Positions 36,466-46,050 of a stretch of DNA of 64,000 bases are shown here, piece after piece. Location: NCBI RefSeq assembly GCF_001543145.1, contig NZ_CP014160.1, positions 248,001 through 312,000 of the forward strand, in the 5' to 3' direction. Positions within the stretch are counted from its first letter, which is position 1, and every line of letters begins with the position of its first letter. The translations under genes were made by a program, and so were the position numbers. The notes below the pieces were generated by a model. It made no database searches. It saw only the letters and a program-made list of their open reading frames with translations, and was not told where the DNA came from. This DNA is from Aerococcus sanguinicola (GTDB lineage: Bacteria; Bacillota; Bacilli; Lactobacillales; Aerococcaceae).

Positions 36466-37413
36466 CTAGAAGATAGCGATGGCGATCAGTGCGCCGATAA
36501 TTTGAACAGCCCAGAAGACTAGGTCGACCTTCCATTCGGACCAACCTAGCATCTCAAAGTGGTGGTGGATAGGACTCATCTTAAAGATCCGCTTGCCTGT
36601 CAATTTGAAAGAAGCCACCTGCAAGATCACGCTGGCCGTCTCTGCCACATAAATAATCCCAGCAAAGAGCAGCGTCCACGGGTTACCAATCAAAAGAGAG
36701 AGAACGGCGAGCACCGCTCCCAAGGCCAAAGAGCCCACATCCCCCATAAAGATCTTGGCTGGCTTCACATTGAAGAGGATAAAACCGAGCAAGGCGGCGA
36801 TCATGGTCACACAGAAGAGGGCAATGCCTTGCTCGCCGGCTTGGAGAGCCATGGTCAAATAAGCAGCAAAAGAAATAATCCCACAACCTGACGATAGGCC
36901 GTCCAGCCCATCGGTAAGGTTAAAGGCATTGGAAAAGCCGGTGATCCAAAAAAGTAAGAAAAAGAAAATCAAGATGGGATGGCTCAGGCTGGCGATGTTG
37001 AAGATAGGGATTTCAACTTCCAAGCCAAAGAGGACAAAGATAAAGAACATCAGTGCCGAACCCAAGAGCTGGAGGACAAACTTCTGCTTGGAAGATAAGC
37101 CCTCATTTTGCTTCTTGAAAATCTTCAGAAAGTCATCCGCGAAACCAATTCCACCAAAGAAAAGGAGGGCGATGACAAGGGCCCAAGCACTGTTAGACCA
37201 GTGCTGTTGGACAATACTCATCATCAAGACAGTGAGCACACTGGCCCCCAAAAAGACCAGCCCCCCCATGGCTGGGGTCCCACTCTTGGCTTGGTGCCAG
37301 GCCGGCCCTTCTTCACGGATGGCTTGTCCAAACTGTTTCTTGTGCATGTACTTGATAAAGAAAGGCATGGCCAGCGTGGTGATGGCATAGCAGAAAATGA
37401 AACTTAATAGCAT
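36466..37413 (-). CDS. mraY: Phospho-N-acetylmuramoyl-pentapeptide transferase
   Basis: Polytopic enzyme of 315 aa that makes lipid I from undecaprenyl phosphate and UDP-MurNAc-pentapeptide. About ten transmembrane helices. Catalytic motifs GFADDFLKIFKKQN (aspartate pair), NAFNLTDGLDGLSSG and the late SPIHHHFEMLGWSE. Length is typical of the Gram-positive form. Confidence 0.97.
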   Translation of the reverse strand: MLLSFIFCYAITTLAMPFFIKYMHKKQFGQAIREEGPAWHQAKSGTPAMGGLVFLGASVLTVLMMSIVQQHWSNSAWALVIALLFFGGIGFADDFLKIFKKQNEGLSSKQKFVLQLLGSALMFFIFVLFGLEVEIPIFNIASLSHPILIFFFLLFWITGFSNAFNLTDGLDGLSSGCGIISFAAYLTMALQAGEQGIALFCVTMIAALLGFILFNVKPAKIFMGDVGSLALGAVLAVLSLLIGNPWTLLFAGIIYVAETASVILQVASFKLTGKRIFKMSPIHHHFEMLGWSEWKVDLVFWAVQIIGALIAIAIF

Positions 37414-37438
37414 ATCGAAACCCTTTCGTTGTTTTCAG

Positions 37439-39580
37439 TTAAGGTTGTTGGAGTTGTAGGAGGACTTGGTCGACTGATTCAATCGGTGTGTTCACGTCCA
37501 CACTCTGACCGACGACGAGACCTTCGCCCTCAATCCGCACCGGGATATTGAGGAGCTTGGCTAGTGCCTCGCTCTCGTTGCGTGTCAGACCGCTAAAGTC
37601 TGGCAGGCGGACCCCTTCATCAGTCAAGAGATAGACCTTCTTAGCCATAGAATAGTTACTCCCTGGCTTAGGTGACTGGTCGATGACCTGCTTGCCAGTG
37701 CCCAGGACTTCCACCTTGAGGAAGCCGTGGCGCTCTAATGCTTGTTGGGCAGCGCCCGGATTCTTCCCGGTCACGTCGATCATCTCAGCCTGGTCATAGC
37801 CTCCTGTCTCAGCTAGCTTAGCATAATCTAGGGCCCGTGTTAATAGGGGAACAAAGATATCTGCTAGCATGACTGCCGGTTGCTTACCATCCCCTGCCAT
37901 CTTCGGTTTTTTGATGGTGAGGTAGAGAATGTATTGGGGATTATCAGCTGGGGCAAAACCAACTACCGAATAGAGGTAGTTAAAGCCCCCACTCAGATAG
38001 GCCTGCTTGTCCGTATCATAGATTTCAGCCGTCCCCGTCTTAGCCGCAATCTCAGTGCCTTCCACGGCATACATTTGTCCTGTACCCTGAGGATCTTCGA
38101 CCACCCGGCGCAGGTATTGGAGAGTCTTTTGGGCCGTTTCATTAGAGATTGGAGCGGCAATCTTCTCGGGTTGGACCACTTGCAAGTCGCCCTGGCTGTT
38201 TTCCATTCGGTCGATAATTTGTAGGCGCATCATCTCGCCCCCATTAGCAATGGCAGTGAAGGCCTGGACCATCTGCCAAGGCGTTACACGGAGGCCCTGA
38301 CCGAAACCGGTTGAGACTTTTTCAATTTCATAGTCATAGGACATGGACCCTGCCACCTCTTCCTTGAAGACGGAGTTAGGTTTTTGCATGAGGCCAAATT
38401 CGTACATGTATTCCTTCCAAACATCATAGCCCATATCGCCCACTAATTGGACAAAGAGCACGTTGGAGGACCGGGCTACCCCGTCCAGCTGACTGATCAT
38501 ACCCCAGCCGACATGGTTGTAGTCGCGGATCACGCCACCATCCACGCTGATAGCTCCTGACATATAGGTCGCATTGGGATCAAAGACCCCTTCTTCAATG
38601 GCCGCTGCCAGGGTCAGGACCTTCATGGTAGAGCCCGGCTCGAAAGATTCTTCAACGAGCAGGTTCTTCCACATGGTATCCAACCCTTCCCGGGTCTGCG
38701 GGTTAAAGGTAGGGCGCTGGGTAGCCGCTGCGATCTTACCGGTCTTGGGGTCCACCAGCATGGCTGTTAGGTTCTCTGGCTTGTAGGTGTCATTGACCTG
38801 GGTCACCAGAGTCTCTAAATAGGTTTGCAAGCGAGAGTCCAGGGTCGTGTAGAGGTTCTGTCCATCCACAGGGGCGATTTGGTCATCTGCCGCCTCCTCT
38901 TCCTGGTCATTTTGCTCGGCCTTGCTGAAGCTCACATAGCCATTCTTGCCTTGGAGTTCCTGGTCCTTGTTCTTCTCCAGACCCAACTGGCCGACTAAGC
39001 GGTCATCCATAGCATTCTCAGCCTGCTTGAACTGGGCGTAGCCGACCAGATGGGAAGCAAAGACCCCATTGGGATAGGACCGGCTCGGTGTTTCTCTAAA
39101 TTCAATGCCGGGTAATTTTTCCTGGCGGATGGCGTCCATTTGGGCATAGGAGAGGTCTGACCCGGCATTGCCGAATTCTACCTGGTTAACATTCTTGGTT
39201 GAGAGGATCTTCAGGATCTCTTCCTTATCCATATCCAAGTGCTGGCTCAAGACCTCAGCCGTATGGTCACGCGTTTCAGCGGTAACGTGTTCAGCGTCCT
39301 GCCAAGCCTCGGTCAAGACGGCATACAATGAATAAGAAGTAGCATCCAGGGCTAGGGGGTTGCCACCGATATCATAGATGGTCCCCCGTTTAGCCGTTAA
39401 GATACTACTTCGTTGATACATGGCTTGGGCGCTCTGCTCGAGGTCTACGCCATTGACATGGCCACCGAGCATAATAAAGGCAAATCTCAAGATCAAGCTA
39501 GCGAAGAGGACGGCAACAGCGATCAGCATCCAATGCAGGAATTGACGCCGCTCTTTTCTTTGCTCTTGACTTGTTTTCAT
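37439..39580 (-). CDS. pbpX: Division-specific penicillin-binding protein (PBP2X type)
   Basis: Class B transpeptidase of 713 aa that cross-links septal peptidoglycan. One N-terminal transmembrane helix (about 16-36), a dimerisation domain, then a transpeptidase with SxxK (EPGSTMKVL), SxN (ARSSNVLF) and KTG (AAKTGTAEIY). Two C-terminal PASTA domains follow (about 595-713, starting DVTGKNPGAAQQ and DFSGLTRNESEA). ftsL overlaps its start by 4 nt. Confidence 0.96.
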   Translation of the reverse strand: MKTSQEQRKERRQFLHWMLIAVAVLFASLILRFAFIMLGGHVNGVDLEQSAQAMYQRSSILTAKRGTIYDIGGNPLALDATSYSLYAVLTEAWQDAEHVTAETRDHTAEVLSQHLDMDKEEILKILSTKNVNQVEFGNAGSDLSYAQMDAIRQEKLPGIEFRETPSRSYPNGVFASHLVGYAQFKQAENAMDDRLVGQLGLEKNKDQELQGKNGYVSFSKAEQNDQEEEAADDQIAPVDGQNLYTTLDSRLQTYLETLVTQVNDTYKPENLTAMLVDPKTGKIAAATQRPTFNPQTREGLDTMWKNLLVEESFEPGSTMKVLTLAAAIEEGVFDPNATYMSGAISVDGGVIRDYNHVGWGMISQLDGVARSSNVLFVQLVGDMGYDVWKEYMYEFGLMQKPNSVFKEEVAGSMSYDYEIEKVSTGFGQGLRVTPWQMVQAFTAIANGGEMMRLQIIDRMENSQGDLQVVQPEKIAAPISNETAQKTLQYLRRVVEDPQGTGQMYAVEGTEIAAKTGTAEIYDTDKQAYLSGGFNYLYSVVGFAPADNPQYILYLTIKKPKMAGDGKQPAVMLADIFVPLLTRALDYAKLAETGGYDQAEMIDVTGKNPGAAQQALERHGFLKVEVLGTGKQVIDQSPKPGSNYSMAKKVYLLTDEGVRLPDFSGLTRNESEALAKLLNIPVRIEGEGLVVGQSVDVNTPIESVDQVLLQLQQP

Positions 39581-40002
39581 TCTTCCACATTCCTTATATT
39601 GTCTTCATCCATGGTCAATCCTTGGTCTTTAGCAACCTCCATGACCCGGTCATAGTTGCCGAGTTCGTTGACCTTCTGTTGGATATTATTCTTATTATTC
39701 TGTACATCCGAAATTTGAGCCTGGATGCCTTTGAGTTCCTGGTCGGCCTGCATGTACTGGGCCTTGCTGGCAACGAGAAAGATCAGGCAGGCAGCGGTCA
39801 CCATGAACATGCTGATCAATTTGATCCAGTCCGCCGTCGTCAGAAAACGCTTCTGACTGTGTACTTTATGGGCTGGCTTTTGGACCAGGTGAACCTGACT
39901 TTTCTTGGGGCTAGACGGCTGGTCCTCCAAGGGGGCCGCCTTCTCAGCTGGCATGGCATAGGCAAGACTGGCTTGTTCTGGGTGTAGTGCGAAGAGTCCC
40001 AT
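39577..40002 (-). CDS. ftsL: Cell division protein FtsL
   Basis: Bitopic division protein of 141 aa. The start MGLFALHPEQASLA is chosen because GGGAG lies 7 nt upstream and the rest of the open frame is the rsmH gene read in another frame. A cytoplasmic region of about 55 residues is followed by one transmembrane helix (about 60-80) and a heptad coiled coil (QADQELKGIQAQISDVQNNK) that pairs with DivIC and DivIB. Confidence 0.9.
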   Translation of the reverse strand: MGLFALHPEQASLAYAMPAEKAAPLEDQPSSPKKSQVHLVQKPAHKVHSQKRFLTTADWIKLISMFMVTAACLIFLVASKAQYMQADQELKGIQAQISDVQNNKNNIQQKVNELGNYDRVMEVAKDQGLTMDEDNIRNVEE

Positions 40003-40027
40003 GTTTTTTCTCCCTTCACGAGTGTGA

Positions 40028-40984
40028 TTAATCGTTAATTCTTTCGATAACACGCAATTTAGCGCTTTGGGCCCGTGGATTATGGGCCAGTTCTTCTTTT
40101 GATGGATAGATTGGTTTGCGGGTGACCAAGCGGTAAGAGGCTTCTTCCAGATCCTGGGCGAGGATTGGAATATTGGCCGGTGGTTGGTCGACCGTCGAGG
40201 CGTCCTTGAAGAGCTGCTTAGCGATCCGGTCCTCAAGGGATTGGAAGCTAATGCAGGAAATCCGGCCACCGACCTTGAGCAAGTCTAAAGCCGCTTCCAA
40301 GGAATCTTCCACAGCTCCGAGTTCATCGTTAACTGCAATTCGAATGGCTTGGAAGACCCGTTTAGCCGGGTGACCGCCTTTACGCCGGGCAGGAGCTGGA
40401 ATGGCTTCTTTAATGAGCTCGACTAATTCGCCGGTTTCCTTGATCCGGTGGTCCTGGCGGCGGCGTTCAATCTGCCGGGCAATCTGCTTGGCAAACTTCT
40501 CTTCACCATAGCGGTAAAAGATCTTAACTAGCTGGTCATAGGACCAGTCGTTGACAATATCTTCGGCCGTCAAAGGCGCTGTTTGGTCCATCCGCATGTC
40601 CAAGGGCGCGTTCTGGTGGTAGCTAAAACCCCGCTCGACTTGGTCCAGCTGGGGGGACGAGACGCCCAGGTCATAGAGGACACCATCCACACCGTCAACG
40701 TCCAAACGCGCCAATTCTTCCTTGAGATAGCGGAAGTTGCGGTGGATCAATTGCAGCTTGCCTTGGGCGATTTCCTCAGCAAAACGTTCTTCTGCATGTT
40801 GGATAGCTGTGAGGTCCTGGTCAAAGGCGTAGAGCCGGCCTTGGTCAGACAAGTAATCTAAAATCAGCCGGCTATGGCCCCCACCGCCCAAGGTACAATC
40901 CACATAGATGCCATCTGCTTTAACCTGCAGGGCCTCCACGCTTTCCTCACGCAGCACGGTAATATGTTTAAAGTCTTCTGTCAC
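40028..40984 (-). CDS. rsmH: 16S rRNA (cytosine-1402-N4) methyltransferase RsmH
   Basis: SAM-dependent methyltransferase of 318 aa (also MraW) that modifies C1402 in the ribosomal P site. Motif [16 protein letters not shown], then [19 protein letters not shown], the ALDMRM-like PLDMRMD, and [13 protein letters not shown]. It lies 14 nt after mraZ, the standard dcw order. Confidence 0.97.
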   Translation of the reverse strand: MTEDFKHITVLREESVEALQVKADGIYVDCTLGGGGHSRLILDYLSDQGRLYAFDQDLTAIQHAEERFAEEIAQGKLQLIHRNFRYLKEELARLDVDGVDGVLYDLGVSSPQLDQVERGFSYHQNAPLDMRMDQTAPLTAEDIVNDWSYDQLVKIFYRYGEEKFAKQIARQIERRRQDHRIKETGELVELIKEAIPAPARRKGGHPAKRVFQAIRIAVNDELGAVEDSLEAALDLLKVGGRISCISFQSLEDRIAKQLFKDASTVDQPPANIPILAQDLEEASYRLVTRKPIYPSKEELAHNPRAQSAKLRVIERIND

Positions 40985-40998
40985 CCTAAGACCTCCTC

Positions 40999-41430
40999 CT
41001 ATAAACCTAAGTCAAATAATTCTTCAGCAATATCTTCAAAGCTATCATCCAGTTCATCTTGGTAGGCCTGCCAAGTGTCGCTACTCCAGATTTCTACCCG
41101 GTCCATAACGCCCACAATCTGGCAAGCCTTCTCAATCTGGGCATGGTCCAATAAGACCTGGGGAATGTTAACCCGACCCTGCTTGTCGACCGAAACCTCA
41201 ACCGCTGCTGAATAAAAGAAGCGGGTGAAGGCCCGGGCCTGGCGTTTCACCAAGGGCAGGTCCTTTAATTTCGACTGGATCTGCTCCCAAGTGGACAAGG
41301 GATAGGCGAAGATGCAGGCATCGAGCCCCCGGGTAAGCACAAAAAGCTCCCCTAATTCTTCCCGCAGTTTCGCTGGAATAATTAGACGACCCTTGCTATC
41401 GATATTATGTTTGTACTCGCCCATTAACAT
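40999..41430 (-). CDS. mraZ: Transcriptional regulator MraZ
   Basis: AbrB-like double-barrel protein of 143 aa that binds the dcw promoter and represses its own operon. Two MraZ repeats contain [14 protein letters not shown] and [15 protein letters not shown], both with the DxxGR core. It is the first gene of the operon through divIB, with its operator just upstream. Confidence 0.97.
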   Translation of the reverse strand: MLMGEYKHNIDSKGRLIIPAKLREELGELFVLTRGLDACIFAYPLSTWEQIQSKLKDLPLVKRQARAFTRFFYSAAVEVSVDKQGRVNIPQVLLDHAQIEKACQIVGVMDRVEIWSSDTWQAYQDELDDSFEDIAEELFDLGL

Positions 41431-41517
41431 CTTATCGTCACCCTCAGCCTCAGCCCCGATTGTTTAAAGCACTTTTCAAAGATTTAATTCCTAAATTAAG
41501 TTAAGTTTACCATAATC

Positions 41518-41547
41518 TACCACTTTGCACCACAATTCTCCACAATT
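41518..41547 (-). promoter_or_regulatory. mraZ: MraZ operator: three 10-bp direct repeats
   Basis: Minus strand AATTGTGGAG, AATTGTGGTG and CAAAGTGGTA lie end to end at exact 10-bp spacing (41538-41547, 41528-41537, 41518-41527). MraZ binds short direct repeats with a GTGG-type core at one-turn spacing near the mraZ promoter. The -10 is probably GGTAAACT just downstream (minus strand). Confidence 0.75.
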
Positions 41548-41625
41548 TTTCCCCTTTCGTGAACAGACTAAACAAAAGTTTAAAGATTGAGGGGGAAGAT
41601 GCAAAGAAATACTTTAACAGGCTAT

Positions 41626-41880
41626 TGGTGAGCGCGTTCCGCTTTTGAATTTAGCCCTTAAACGTTTAGAGGATCAACAACGGCTGAAGCCGTCTTGTAC
41701 TTTATCCGTAAGTCGCTTTGCTCCAACGGCTAAAGCATGGCACCGGTTCGGGCCTAGGTCCCTCACCTAGCGAGCTTCAAACGGCTAGTACGGCCCTCAA
41801 AAAAAGGGCCTACTAGCCGTAATTCACATTGCTTGCTTGTTCATGGCTAAGTGCCAACTTCAAAGCTCCACTTCTGCTCA
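41626..41880 (-). repeat. Family D element, copy 2 (with internal insertion)
   Basis: In the 600-bp gap between mraZ and the DUF3397 gene, AGCGCGTTCCGCTTTTGAAT at the left and CAACTTCAAAGCTCCACTTC at the right are the reversed ends of family D. It shares CTCACCTAGCGAGCTTCAAA with the other copies and carries extra hairpins (AACGGCTGAAGCCGTC and CCCTCAAAAAAAGGGCC). Confidence 0.75.
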
Positions 41881-41940
41881 TAAAGAAACACCAATAAGAA
41901 ACAACCTTTTTGTTCAATCATTAAGTAATAAGTTGCCATA

Positions 41941-41985
41941 ATAAAAGACCCCAAACCAAGAGCTAGTGGCTGCTGGTTTGGGGCC
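41941..41985 (-). terminator. Terminator of the DUF3397 gene
   Basis: Minus strand GGCCCCAAACCA pairs with TGGTTTGGGGTC, followed by TTTTATTA, 45 nt after the stop codon. Confidence 0.85.
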
Positions 41986-42030
41986 TTAGGGTTGGTGGAT
42001 TTCAAGCGATTAAATTTTTAGATGATCGGC

Positions 42031-42408
42031 CTAGGCGAAGATCAAAGCGAAGATCCGATAGAAAACAAAGCCGTAATAGAGAAGGAAAACGATGATAAAG
42101 CTTAGGTTAGATAGCCGGCGCAGGAAGCGTCCCGGTGTGAAGGGCAGGTTATCGCGGAACTGGATGGCGAGGATGGCCAGGGCCAGAACAGAAACGATAC
42201 CGAGCACAATAGGCAGGAAGGACCAGTGGAGGACCAACTGAGAGACGAGGTGGAAGCAGAGCCAGAGAATCGGATGGACCACATCAATCACCACTAAGTT
42301 AATGTGCTTGCCATCACTCAAATAAGGCTTCCCATATTTGGCCACCAAAATAATAGTGAGGATGGGAAGGATATAGAGAATAATTTCAAACCAAGTAAAA
42401 GCTTCCAT
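42031..42408 (-). CDS. DUF3397 family membrane protein
   Basis: Product of 125 aa with four transmembrane helices. It has the family feature of lying just upstream of mraZ in lactic acid bacteria. The ATG at 42408 (MEAFTWFEIILYI) has GGGG 8 nt upstream. A GTG 9 nt earlier is weaker. Conserved-looking parts include DVVHPILWLCFHLVSQL and PGRFLRRLSNLSFI. The function is unknown. Confidence 0.8.
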   Translation of the reverse strand: MEAFTWFEIILYILPILTIILVAKYGKPYLSDGKHINLVVIDVVHPILWLCFHLVSQLVLHWSFLPIVLGIVSVLALAILAIQFRDNLPFTPGRFLRRLSNLSFIIVFLLYYGFVFYRIFALIFA

Positions 42409-42566
42409 GAGCAACACCCCGTCTTTTTTCTTTTATTTTAGCATACTTTTAATAAGGAATGTGGCAAAAGTCTGTAAGCACTTACGGTGACTTTCTTTAA
42501 CTGGAGTAACCCTCACCCTAACAAAGTTGGATTTGCTCGCACAGAAGTAGCTCCCCTCATCATATC

Positions 42567-42801
42567 CAGTCGGGTTCACAAAGGGAGAAAGGGAGTGACT
42601 TCAGCAAAGTGGAACGATCGGCTAAAGCCGCTCTTATCTTCTTTGCCTCCAGTCATCCCTTTCTAATCGCCTTTGCTCACACCCTATAGTCGGGTTCGGG
42701 CTGGCAGAAATAGCTCCTCTTCACCAAAATCCGCCGAAGACTTTCAGTCTTCTCTGGCTTTTGGCTCCAGAGGTCTATTTCTCCCGCCAGCCCTCACACC
42801 C
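42567..42801 (-). repeat. Family A hairpin repeat array V (two full copies)
   Basis: In minus-strand order the copies are 42801-42687 (outer arm GGCTGGC/GCCAGCC) and 42684-42567 (GCAAAGG/CCTTTGT). The array begins 4 nt after the rpmF terminator. The rest of the 433-bp gap (42418-42560) has a weak family B trace at 42465 (GTGGCAAAAGTC). Confidence 0.9.
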
Positions 42802-42805
42802 TAAC

Positions 42806-42832
42806 AAAAAAAGGCTGGGGATCCCAACCTTT
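42806..42832 (-). terminator. rpmF terminator
   Basis: Minus strand AAGGTTGGG pairs with CCCAGCCTT (one G-U pair), then seven T, 10 nt after the rpmF stop. Confidence 0.85.
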
Positions 42833-42841
42833 CTAGTCAAC

Positions 42842-43027
42842 TTATTCAGCTGCTTCTTCAGTCATCACATCTTTACCGTTGTAGTAACCACATGCTGGGC
42901 ATACGTGATGTGATTTACGTAATTCGCCGCAGTTAGGGCATTCGTTCATACCTGGTACGTTTAATTTATAATGTGTACGACGTGAACGTTTTTTTGCTTT
43001 TGATGTTTTACGCTTTGGTACTGCCAT
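42842..43027 (-). CDS. rpmF: 50S ribosomal protein L32
   Basis: L32 of 61 aa, a zinc-ribbon ribosomal protein. The start is the ATG giving [17 protein letters not shown], the canonical N-terminus. The ATG one codon earlier has a shorter spacing to AGGAGG. Four cysteines in CPNCG and CPACG bind zinc, so this is the C+ form. It follows the YceD gene as in many bacteria. Confidence 0.97.
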   Translation of the reverse strand: MAVPKRKTSKAKKRSRRTHYKLNVPGMNECPNCGELRKSHHVCPACGYYNGKDVMTEEAAE

Positions 43028-43051
43028 CATTCACACCTCCTATATCGTCAT

Positions 43052-43603
43052 TTAATCTTCAGACGCTTCATCAGCAAACAAGTCCTTCAGCTTTGCAAGG
43101 CGCGGATCGATTTTTTCCTCGCCCTTAAGACTTGAGCGGTAAGAATCCTCCGTCATCATATCCCAGTCCTTGCCCATTGGAAGTTCTTGCTCCTCTGCTT
43201 CTTCAGCTGTTAAGCGCTGTTGCGGCAAATGGAGCAAGATGTTGTCTTCAATCGCTCTAGTAAGATCGACTGAATTCCCTTCAACTTCGATTTGTAGAAC
43301 CGCCTCATCATCAATGATATCTGTTTCCATGCCCTTAGGCAAGTAACGCTCATTAATGGAAAAGGCCATCGACACATTGACAGGCTCTAAGGATCGTGAA
43401 GATGGTAGCGTCACATCTAATGCTATTTGCAGTTGTGCCAATACAGTTGCCTCTTCATAAATCACGAAGCCGTCAACCTTTACGGGCGACATGGCTAGGA
43501 TCTCATCGCTACGCTCCTGCATCTCATCGGAGATTTCGATGCTGGTATCAATGGCTAGAGGATCTTGCGCCTGAATTCGTAATTCTTGAAATGACCATTT
43601 CAT
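43052..43603 (-). CDS. YceD/DUF177 family protein
   Basis: Product of 183 aa of the DUF177 (YceD/YlbN) family, acidic, found before rpmF and involved in 23S rRNA maturation in some bacteria and plastids. It shares the family plan: N-terminal beta-rich part, a pair-of-strands section (EDNILLHLPQQ) and a C-terminal DPRLAKLKDLF. The two cysteines of some members are absent. It is expressed with rpmF from a strong promoter. Confidence 0.85.
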   Translation of the reverse strand: MKWSFQELRIQAQDPLAIDTSIEISDEMQERSDEILAMSPVKVDGFVIYEEATVLAQLQIALDVTLPSSRSLEPVNVSMAFSINERYLPKGMETDIIDDEAVLQIEVEGNSVDLTRAIEDNILLHLPQQRLTAEEAEEQELPMGKDWDMMTEDSYRSSLKGEEKIDPRLAKLKDLFADEASED

Positions 43604-43631
43604 GATTGACCACCATTAAGCAACAAGAAAA

Positions 43632-43660
43632 ATTATACCGACTCATCGAGCATTTGTCAA
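43632..43660 (-). promoter_or_regulatory. yceD-rpmF promoter
   Basis: Consensus -35 TTGACA (43655-43660), 17-nt spacer, -10 TATAAT (43632-43637), about 30 nt before the yceD start. It is one of the strongest promoters in the window by sequence. Confidence 0.9.
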
Positions 43661-43717
43661 TGATATTTCCTTGACAAGTCAATTTTTTCTTCTTGCTCCC
43701 TTTCTATGATTATTTTT

Positions 43718-44923
43718 TCAAGGGCTTATCGGCCAACGCCCAAAGTTCTCGTCTCGGTCTGTCTGGAGTAAATAGTCGCTGTAGATTTGGTCGGCCGCTA
43801 GCCACTCGGGCCAGGTCTGGGCGACGTCACGGTTGACCCGCCCTATCCAGCGGTAATTAGCGGGAAGTTGTTTCTTGATGGCCCGGCAATAGGCCCGTCC
43901 TGGCTCTGACTGGGCCAGGATAAAAATGGGCTGGGACCCCTGGTGGAGGGCTTGGAGTCGGCCTTTGGAAACTTGCAGGGCCAGCATGAGAAGGAGACGC
44001 TGGAGCCGCAAGCGGGGCCAGGACCGCGTTTGAGCGCTAGTTAGGAAGTCCTCTAAATTCCGGTGCCGACGGGCGGCGTCTTGGAGCCGACCTTCAATGC
44101 CCCCATCCATCAGATGGATCTGGGCCAGCGTCTTTCGGTCCTGAACCAGGAGCAGGTAGCGGATATAGGGATAAAGGGCTTCGAGACTGGGAAAAGTCTC
44201 CTGTTGGGCCAAGCGCGAAAGCATCTCTTCCGGCAAGTAAGGGGCCAGGTCCCCTAGCTCCCCTGACTGGAGCGCCTGCCTGAGATAGGTTCCCGAGACG
44301 AAGTGTTGGTCCACCGCCTGGTCTTGCCGGTGGCTATCGCCCCGCCTCTGGATAGGATGGGGCATCATCTCGAATTGACCACGGTAAATCGTTAAGGCAT
44401 AGACCATGGCCAAGAGGGTATTGGACTGGTCTTCAAAATCCAAGTGAAGACCCGCCAATTCTTCTTCTTGGTCCAAAAGATAGGCCCAAGCCGCTAATTC
44501 CTGGTCAGCATGGCTGGCCTTATCTTGGCTGACTGTCTGCCGGGCCCGGTCCAAAGCTTCAGGGTGTTGGGCCAGCCAGGACGCAAAGGTCAGATAAGGG
44601 CTAAAATCAGCCGTCTCAACCCCAAAAGCGATATCCTGGCAGCCCAGGGCATTCAAATAAGCAATGGCCGCTTGGGCAAAATAATCGGCCGATTGGCTAG
44701 CCCACCAAAGCGGGAGTTCCACGACCAGGTCAGCCCCATTGGCCAAAGCCGCCCCAGCCCGGTCCCACTTCGAGGCGATAGCCGGTTCCCCGCGCTGGCA
44801 GTAATTGCCGCTCATCACGGCCACAAGCAGGTCGGCTCGGCTGACCCGCCTGGCCTCAGCTAACAAGTAAGCGTGGCCATTGTGGAAAGGATTCCACTCC
44901 GCAATCACACCGCAGGCACGCAT
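43718..44923 (-). CDS. tmcAL: tRNA(Met) cytidine acetate ligase TmcAL
   Basis: Nucleotidyltransferase-fold enzyme of 401 aa (YlbM family) that makes N4-acetylcytidine in the elongator tRNA-Met anticodon from acetate and ATP. The HxGH-type motif is in VIAEWNPFHNGHAYLL. Other motifs are MSGNYCQRGEPAI, NGADLVVELP and RRGDSHR. It ends the yqe block before yceD. Some members are shorter or longer by about 20 residues. Confidence 0.93.
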   Translation of the reverse strand: MRACGVIAEWNPFHNGHAYLLAEARRVSRADLLVAVMSGNYCQRGEPAIASKWDRAGAALANGADLVVELPLWWASQSADYFAQAAIAYLNALGCQDIAFGVETADFSPYLTFASWLAQHPEALDRARQTVSQDKASHADQELAAWAYLLDQEEELAGLHLDFEDQSNTLLAMVYALTIYRGQFEMMPHPIQRRGDSHRQDQAVDQHFVSGTYLRQALQSGELGDLAPYLPEEMLSRLAQQETFPSLEALYPYIRYLLLVQDRKTLAQIHLMDGGIEGRLQDAARRHRNLEDFLTSAQTRSWPRLRLQRLLLMLALQVSKGRLQALHQGSQPIFILAQSEPGRAYCRAIKKQLPANYRWIGRVNRDVAQTWPEWLAADQIYSDYLLQTDRDENFGRWPISP

Positions 44924-44924
44924 C

Positions 44925-45689
44925 CTAACCCTCCTTCACACAGGTAAAAAAGAGCCGCTGACTTTCGGGACCGGGAGCTTCAAAGCTAAAGTCAGCACTC
45001 ACCTGCACGTCCCCAAAGCCAGCTTGTTTGAGCAAGTCTTGGTAGCAGGACACAGGAAAAATCTGTTCCCGGTGAAGCTCCTCATGACGTTCATAATAGC
45101 CCGTTTCTGGGTCTTCGACAAAGATATTTAGCAAGTGGTCGATGGTCCCCTCGCCCCGTACTTGCTCACTCCGCCAGGTAAAGACCGCATCATCCCATTC
45201 TTCAATATATTGGTAGCCGGGATAGACCTGGTTCATCTGATAGGCCGAGTGGATGTCAAAGATAAAAAGTCCCCCAGCTTTTAAGGCCTTGGCCTGGGCC
45301 AAGAAGCATCGGCTTAGCTCTTCTGGGCCCTCCAAGTAGCAGAGGCTGTCGCAGAAAAGAGTCAGCAGGTCATAGCCTGTTTCTGCTTGGTCTTCCAACA
45401 TATTCCCCTGGTAGATGCGGTCCTTGTAACCAGCTTCTGCCAAACGGGTTTGGGCGCGGGCTACCATGTCTTCAGACAGGTCATAGCCCCTGACGTCAAA
45501 ACCGCGATCGAGCATCTCCAAGGCAAACTCCCCGTCCCCGCAAGCCACATCCAAGAGCCGGTAATGGTCTTGGCCTGGCAGGTAGCGGTCCAGGGCCTCC
45601 TGGCAAAAATCAGCCCAGGCCGGATAGAGGGACTTGTCGAAGAGGAGGTCGTAAACCTCCTGGAAGACTTGGTAATTCTTATCGGCCAT
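44925..45689 (-). CDS. yqeM: YqeM-like class I SAM-dependent methyltransferase
   Basis: Product of 254 aa with SAM-binding motif I LLDVACGDGEFALEMLDRG and a following acidic GYDLSEDMV. The substrate is unknown. It sits directly after rsfS (1-nt gap), exactly where yqeM lies in Bacillus, and ends 1 nt before tmcAL. The family is often annotated as a putative tRNA or small-molecule methyltransferase without proof. Confidence 0.88.
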   Translation of the reverse strand: MADKNYQVFQEVYDLLFDKSLYPAWADFCQEALDRYLPGQDHYRLLDVACGDGEFALEMLDRGFDVRGYDLSEDMVARAQTRLAEAGYKDRIYQGNMLEDQAETGYDLLTLFCDSLCYLEGPEELSRCFLAQAKALKAGGLFIFDIHSAYQMNQVYPGYQYIEEWDDAVFTWRSEQVRGEGTIDHLLNIFVEDPETGYYERHEELHREQIFPVSCYQDLLKQAGFGDVQVSADFSFEAPGPESQRLFFTCVKEG

Positions 45690-45690
45690 C

Positions 45691-46050
45691 TTAGCTCAAC
45701 CAGTCGTTAAGGTTTAGAAGCGGGGCTTCATGCCAGAGTTTTTCCAAGTTATAGCGTTCCCGCTCGTCCGCTTGGAAGATGTGGACAATGACATCCTGGC
45801 AATCCAGCAGGACCCATTTGCCTGCTTGGCGGCCTTCCACCTGTTTAACGTCAAAGCCGTTCTTGTAAACCGCTTCTTCCACAGCATCGGCGACTGCATT
45901 CACCTGGCGCTCATTATTGGCCGTTACGATCACGAAGTAGTCAGCCAAGGTCGTCAAACCCGCCATATCTAAGGCAACAATGTCCTTACCCAAACGGTCG
46001 TCCGCCGCTTTTACCACGCATTCTAATAGTTCCGTATTCTTAGCTGTCAT
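45691..46050 (-). CDS. rsfS: Ribosome silencing factor RsfS
   Basis: RsfS of 119 aa, which binds L14 on the 50S subunit and blocks joining with 30S during starvation. Motifs DYFVIVTANNERQVNAVAD and GRQAGKWVLLDCQDVIVHIF are typical. Its ATG overlaps the yqeK stop by 1 nt (TAATG), showing translational coupling. Confidence 0.96.
   Translation of the reverse strand: MTAKNTELLECVVKAADDRLGKDIVALDMAGLTTLADYFVIVTANNERQVNAVADAVEEAVYKNGFDVKQVEGRQAGKWVLLDCQDVIVHIFQADERERYNLEKLWHEAPLLNLNDWLS

Noticed and set aside
40003..40269. N-terminal extension of FtsL
   Set aside because: The open frame runs on into rsmH DNA, but GGGAG and the MGLFALHP start at 40002 give a normal FtsL of 141 aa.
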